Program-made: the position numbers and the translations under genes
Shown here: positions 61,530 through 64,000 of the stretch, piece by piece
Position numbering within the stretch: the stretch's first letter is position 1
Layout of the letters: the number at the start of each line of letters is the position of its first letter
The notes under the pieces: model-generated
Database searches by the model: none
The model's input: the letters and a program-made list of their open reading frames with translations, nothing else
Told to the model about the DNA's origin: nothing
Assembly: GCA_963665075.1 (NCBI GenBank)
Contig: OY762063.1
Coordinates: forward strand, 2,232,001 to 2,296,000
Direction: 5' to 3'
Length of the DNA stretch: 64,000 bases
Origin: JAPULR01 sp963665075
Lineage (GTDB): Bacteria > Chloroflexota > Dehalococcoidia > Lucifugimonadales > GCA-2712585

Positions 61530-62582
61530 TCAGCGTCCCGCGCCCGCCATGCCGAAGAGACCTCTGGGGCGAATCAGCAGCACGGCAATCATCATGGCGA
61601 AGGCGACGGCGGGCTTGTAGCTGGGGTTCATCCATTGGGTGGAGACTTCGGAAGTGACGCCGATGGCGAAGGCGGCGACGAGGGCGCCGTAGGGGTTGCC
61701 GATGCCGCCGAGGATGACGGCGGAGAAGACGGGGATGAGGAATTTCCAGCCCATGATGGGCAGCAGTTGACCCTGGAAGACGCCCAGGAGGACGCCGGCG
61801 GTGGCGGCCATCGCAGCGCCGATACCCCACGTCCACCAGGTGACGCTCTGGACGCCGATGCCGCTTACTAGGGCGAGATCCGGGTTGTCCGCCGTGGCGC
61901 GCATGGCTTTGCCGATGCGGGTCTTCGTCAGTATCAGGTACACCGCGGCGACCAGAATCACGGCCATTGCGGCTATGAAGATGGCGTCGGGGTGGATTCG
62001 CACGTCCATAGGCAGATGGAAGACCTGCTTGGACTCGCGGGGGTAGATTTCGGAGTCGCTGCCCCAAATCATCTGGACGAGACCTCTCAAGGCGATGGCG
62101 ACGCCCATAGAGGCCATAGCCATGACGATGTCGCTGACGCCGCGCTCCCTGAGGCGGCGGTAGATGAATCTGTCTAGGAGAATCGCGCCCGCGACCACCG
62201 CGGCGACGGCTATGGGCAGGGCGATGAGGAGGGTGTAGCCGAAGGTGAAGGGGCCGAGGCCGCTGCTTTCCGCGCCGAGCCAGGGGAAGAATGAGGCGGT
62301 GACGAAGAGGGCAACGTAGGCGCCCATAGTCATGTAGTCGCCGTGGGCGAAGTTGGCGAAGTGGAGGATGCCGAAAATGAGGGTGAGGCCGACGGCGCCG
62401 AGGGCGATGATGGAGCCGAGGAAGACGCCGTTGACGACGAGGCCCATCTTGACGAAGGGGAGGAGGCCGACAATGAGGGCGAGGAGAAGGATGGCGACGG
62501 TTGTGTGGGCGGGGGTCCAGTTGCGGCGAATGAGCCCGGTCAAGTCGCCGAGGGGCAGTTTGGCTTTCGTTGAGTCAGTCAT
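61530..62582 (-). CDS. livH: Branched-chain amino acid ABC permease LivH
   Basis: 350 residues. Typical parts are GVFLGSIIALGAVGLTLIFGILHFANFAHGDYMTMGAY, TRIGKAMRATADNPDLA (ATPase-contact loop) and VFSAVILGGIGNPYGALVAAFAIGV. The N-terminal about 40 residues extend beyond most LivH proteins. It starts three bases after livF ends. Confidence 0.95.
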   Translation of the reverse strand: MTDSTKAKLPLGDLTGLIRRNWTPAHTTVAILLLALIVGLLPFVKMGLVVNGVFLGSIIALGAVGLTLIFGILHFANFAHGDYMTMGAYVALFVTASFFPWLGAESSGLGPFTFGYTLLIALPIAVAAVVAGAILLDRFIYRRLRERGVSDIVMAMASMGVAIALRGLVQMIWGSDSEIYPRESKQVFHLPMDVRIHPDAIFIAAMAVILVAAVYLILTKTRIGKAMRATADNPDLALVSGIGVQSVTWWTWGIGAAMAATAGVLLGVFQGQLLPIMGWKFLIPVFSAVILGGIGNPYGALVAAFAIGVTSEVSTQWMNPSYKPAVAFAMMIAVLLIRPRGLFGMAGAGR

Positions 62583-62585
62583 GGT

Positions 62586-63290
62586 CTATCCGCCGAGGTA
62601 GAGGCGGGAAACTTCGGGATTGTCGAGGAGGGCGGCGCCCGCGTCTTCCAAGCGGTTTTCGCCGGAAACGAGGATGTAGCCGCGGCCGGAGATTGCGAGG
62701 GCCTGGCGAGCGTTCTGCTCGACCAGGAGGGCGGCGACGCCGCTCTTGTTGATTTGAAGGATTCTCTCCAGCACAAGTTCAACCATTGCGGGGGCGAGGC
62801 CGGCGGAGGGTTCGTCGAGAAGTATGAGCTTGGGGTCGAGCATGAGGGCGCGTGCGATGGCGAGCATCTGGCGCTGACCGCCGGAGAGGCTGCCCGCCCT
62901 GCGTCCGGGCTGCTCGGCGAGGTCGGGGAAGAAATCAAACATCTCGTCTATGCGACCTTTGAAGTCGTCCTTGCGGACGAAGGCTCCCATCTCCAGGTTT
63001 TCGCGGATGCTGAGGGTGGGGAAGACGTTGCGGGTCTGGGGGACGTAGCAAAGGCCGGTAGTGACAATTCGCTCGGGGGGCATGGCGGAGATGTCCGCGC
63101 CGCCGAAATTGACGCTTCCGTCCCAGACTTTGACCAGACCGACGACGGCCTTCATCAGGGTGGACTTGCCGCAACCGTTGGGGCCGATTATCGTCACAAT
63201 CTCGCCATCGTCGACGGTGAGGGACACGCCGTGGAGTATCTCCGTCTGGCCGTAGCCGGAGACCACCTTGGAGACATCAAGGAGCGGCAC
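62586..63290 (-). CDS. livF: Branched-chain amino acid ABC ATPase LivF
   Basis: 234 residues. Walker A GPNGCGKST, signature LSGGQRQML, Walker B LILLDEPSAGLAP. The YVPQTRNVFPTLSIRENLEMGAF segment is characteristic of LivF. The GTG start overlaps the livG end by 14 bases. Confidence 0.95.
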   Translation of the reverse strand: MPLLDVSKVVSGYGQTEILHGVSLTVDDGEIVTIIGPNGCGKSTLMKAVVGLVKVWDGSVNFGGADISAMPPERIVTTGLCYVPQTRNVFPTLSIRENLEMGAFVRKDDFKGRIDEMFDFFPDLAEQPGRRAGSLSGGQRQMLAIARALMLDPKLILLDEPSAGLAPAMVELVLERILQINKSGVAALLVEQNARQALAISGRGYILVSGENRLEDAGAALLDNPEVSRLYLGG

Positions 63291-64000
63291 GGGTCAATCC
63301 TCCCAGATAGGCTTCCATGACGAGGGGGTTGTTCTGGATTTCCCTGGGGGTGCCTTTGGCGATGACGGCGCCGTTGGCCATGACGATGATGGGGTCGCAC
63401 ATGGCCATGACGAAGCCCATGTCGTGCTCGATGATGACGAAGGTGATGTTGCGCTCGGTGCTGGCGAGTAGGATGCTTTTGGAGATGCTGCGGAGGAGGG
63501 TGCGGTTGACGCCGGCGCCGGGTTCGTCGAGGAGGACCATGCGGGGGTTGGCCATGAGGGTGCGGCCAAGCTCCAGGAGCTTCTTCTGGCCGCCGGAGAG
63601 GTTGCCGGCGTATTCGTCGGCGAGGTGGGAGAGGGTGAGCATTTCGAGGACGTCGCGGGCCTGGGATTCAATGCGGCGTTCCTCCTGGGCCACTTTGCCG
63701 GGGCGGAACCAGGAGGCCCACAGCTTCTCACCCGACTGGCTGGCGGGAACGAGCATGAGGTTTTCCGTGACGGTCATGCGCTGCATCTCGCGGGGGATCT
63801 GGAAGGTACGCATGAGGCCCATGCCGAAGGTTTCGTGCATGCCCTTGCCGGTGATGGGACGCCCTTGGAAGGAGATGCGTCCGTCGGTGGGGCGCATGGC
63901 GCCGGAAACGACGTTGAAGAGGGTGGTCTTGCCCGCGCCGTTGGGGCCTATGATGCCGGTGATGTGGCCGGGTTCGATTTCGAGGGTGCAATGGTCCAGG
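63277..64000 (-). CDS. livG: Branched-chain amino acid ABC ATPase LivG, 5' end beyond the window
   Basis: The frame is open to the window edge; the visible part begins LDHCTLEIEPGHITGIIGPN and contains Walker A GPNGAGKTT. FGMGLMRTFQIPREMQRMTVTENLML and signature LSGGQKKLLELGR with LLDEPGAGVN follow. The Q-loop and inserted helical region fit LivG. The true start lies upstream outside the window. Confidence 0.94.
   Translation of the reverse strand, partial: LDHCTLEIEPGHITGIIGPNGAGKTTLFNVVSGAMRPTDGRISFQGRPITGKGMHETFGMGLMRTFQIPREMQRMTVTENLMLVPASQSGEKLWASWFRPGKVAQEERRIESQARDVLEMLTLSHLADEYAGNLSGGQKKLLELGRTLMANPRMVLLDEPGAGVNRTLLRSISKSILLASTERNITFVIIEHDMGFVMAMCDPIIVMANGAVIAKGTPREIQNNPLVMEAYLGGLTRAAP

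Noticed and set aside
1..64000. tRNA or rRNA genes
   Set aside because: I looked for TTCGA/TTCAA arm motifs with paired acceptor stems and for conserved rRNA segments and found none. A covariance scan would be needed to exclude a divergent tRNA.

Overview
The window is high-GC bacterial DNA, probably from a member of the Chloroflexota (SAR202 / Dehalococcoidia-like lineages). This rests on inference from three things: a hopanoid gene set, many catabolic oxidoreductases and ABC importers, and gene gaps packed with a few short palindromic repeat families. No rRNA, tRNA, CRISPR array, phage module or transposase gene was found.

Layout. 0-6 kb (minus strand): compact hopanoid operon, polyprenyl synthetase - hpnH - hpnG - hpnA - squalene-hopene cyclase, with the first 13 codons of a further gene at the left edge. 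6-20 kb: a proteasome-like Ntn hydrolase with an overlapping small gene, a membrane iron-sulfur oxidoreductase, an HNH nuclease, an Api92-like protein, an amidohydrolase, speD-speE, a DRTGG/AAA protein, a phosphotriesterase-like hydrolase, a solitary HicB-type antitoxin, a cyclase-family hydrolase and an FmdB zinc ribbon. 20-29 kb: an FtsX/LolD-type ABC exporter, a recent tandem duplication of a PaREP1-like gene, a TcuA-like flavoprotein and a DHA2 transporter. 29.6-32.7 kb: a COG0523 metallo-GTPase coupled to a WD40 protein. 32.9-36.1 kb: a kinase / PP2C / vWA triad like the TerY-P signalling triads. 36-46 kb: two threonine-synthase-like enzymes, an ABC-2 transporter, a Uma2 nuclease, an Ldh2-family dehydrogenase broken by one in-frame stop, an SDR and a class III aminotransferase. 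47-57.7 kb: an oligopeptide-type binding lipoprotein, a ThDP enzyme, a metal-handling pair (a 167-residue His/Cys repeat protein followed by a CDF exporter), fhs and a branched-chain amino acid-type binding lipoprotein. 57.8-60.3 kb: a lower-GC patch with a PIN protein and a lipoprotein-like gene whose transcript should start in a long stem. 60.5-64 kb: livG-livF-livH-livM on the minus strand, livG running off the right edge.

How the parts connect. Hopanoid genes run from isoprenoid chain building to cyclisation and side-chain extension. Two separate loci suggest active zinc or transition-metal control: COG0523/WD40, and the repeat protein with CDF exporter. Binding lipoproteins and the Liv transporter suggest uptake of organic acids, amino acids or peptides, feeding the dehydrogenases and hydrolases.

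The most novel-looking item is the HECDEHEHH repeat protein, translated just ahead of a CDF exporter that has its own His-rich N-terminus. The other notable structure is a non-autonomous mobile element (about 122-150 bp, ends GAGACCTTTGC / GCAAAGGTCTC), several copies of which sit inside other palindromic repeats with 6-8 bp flanking duplications.
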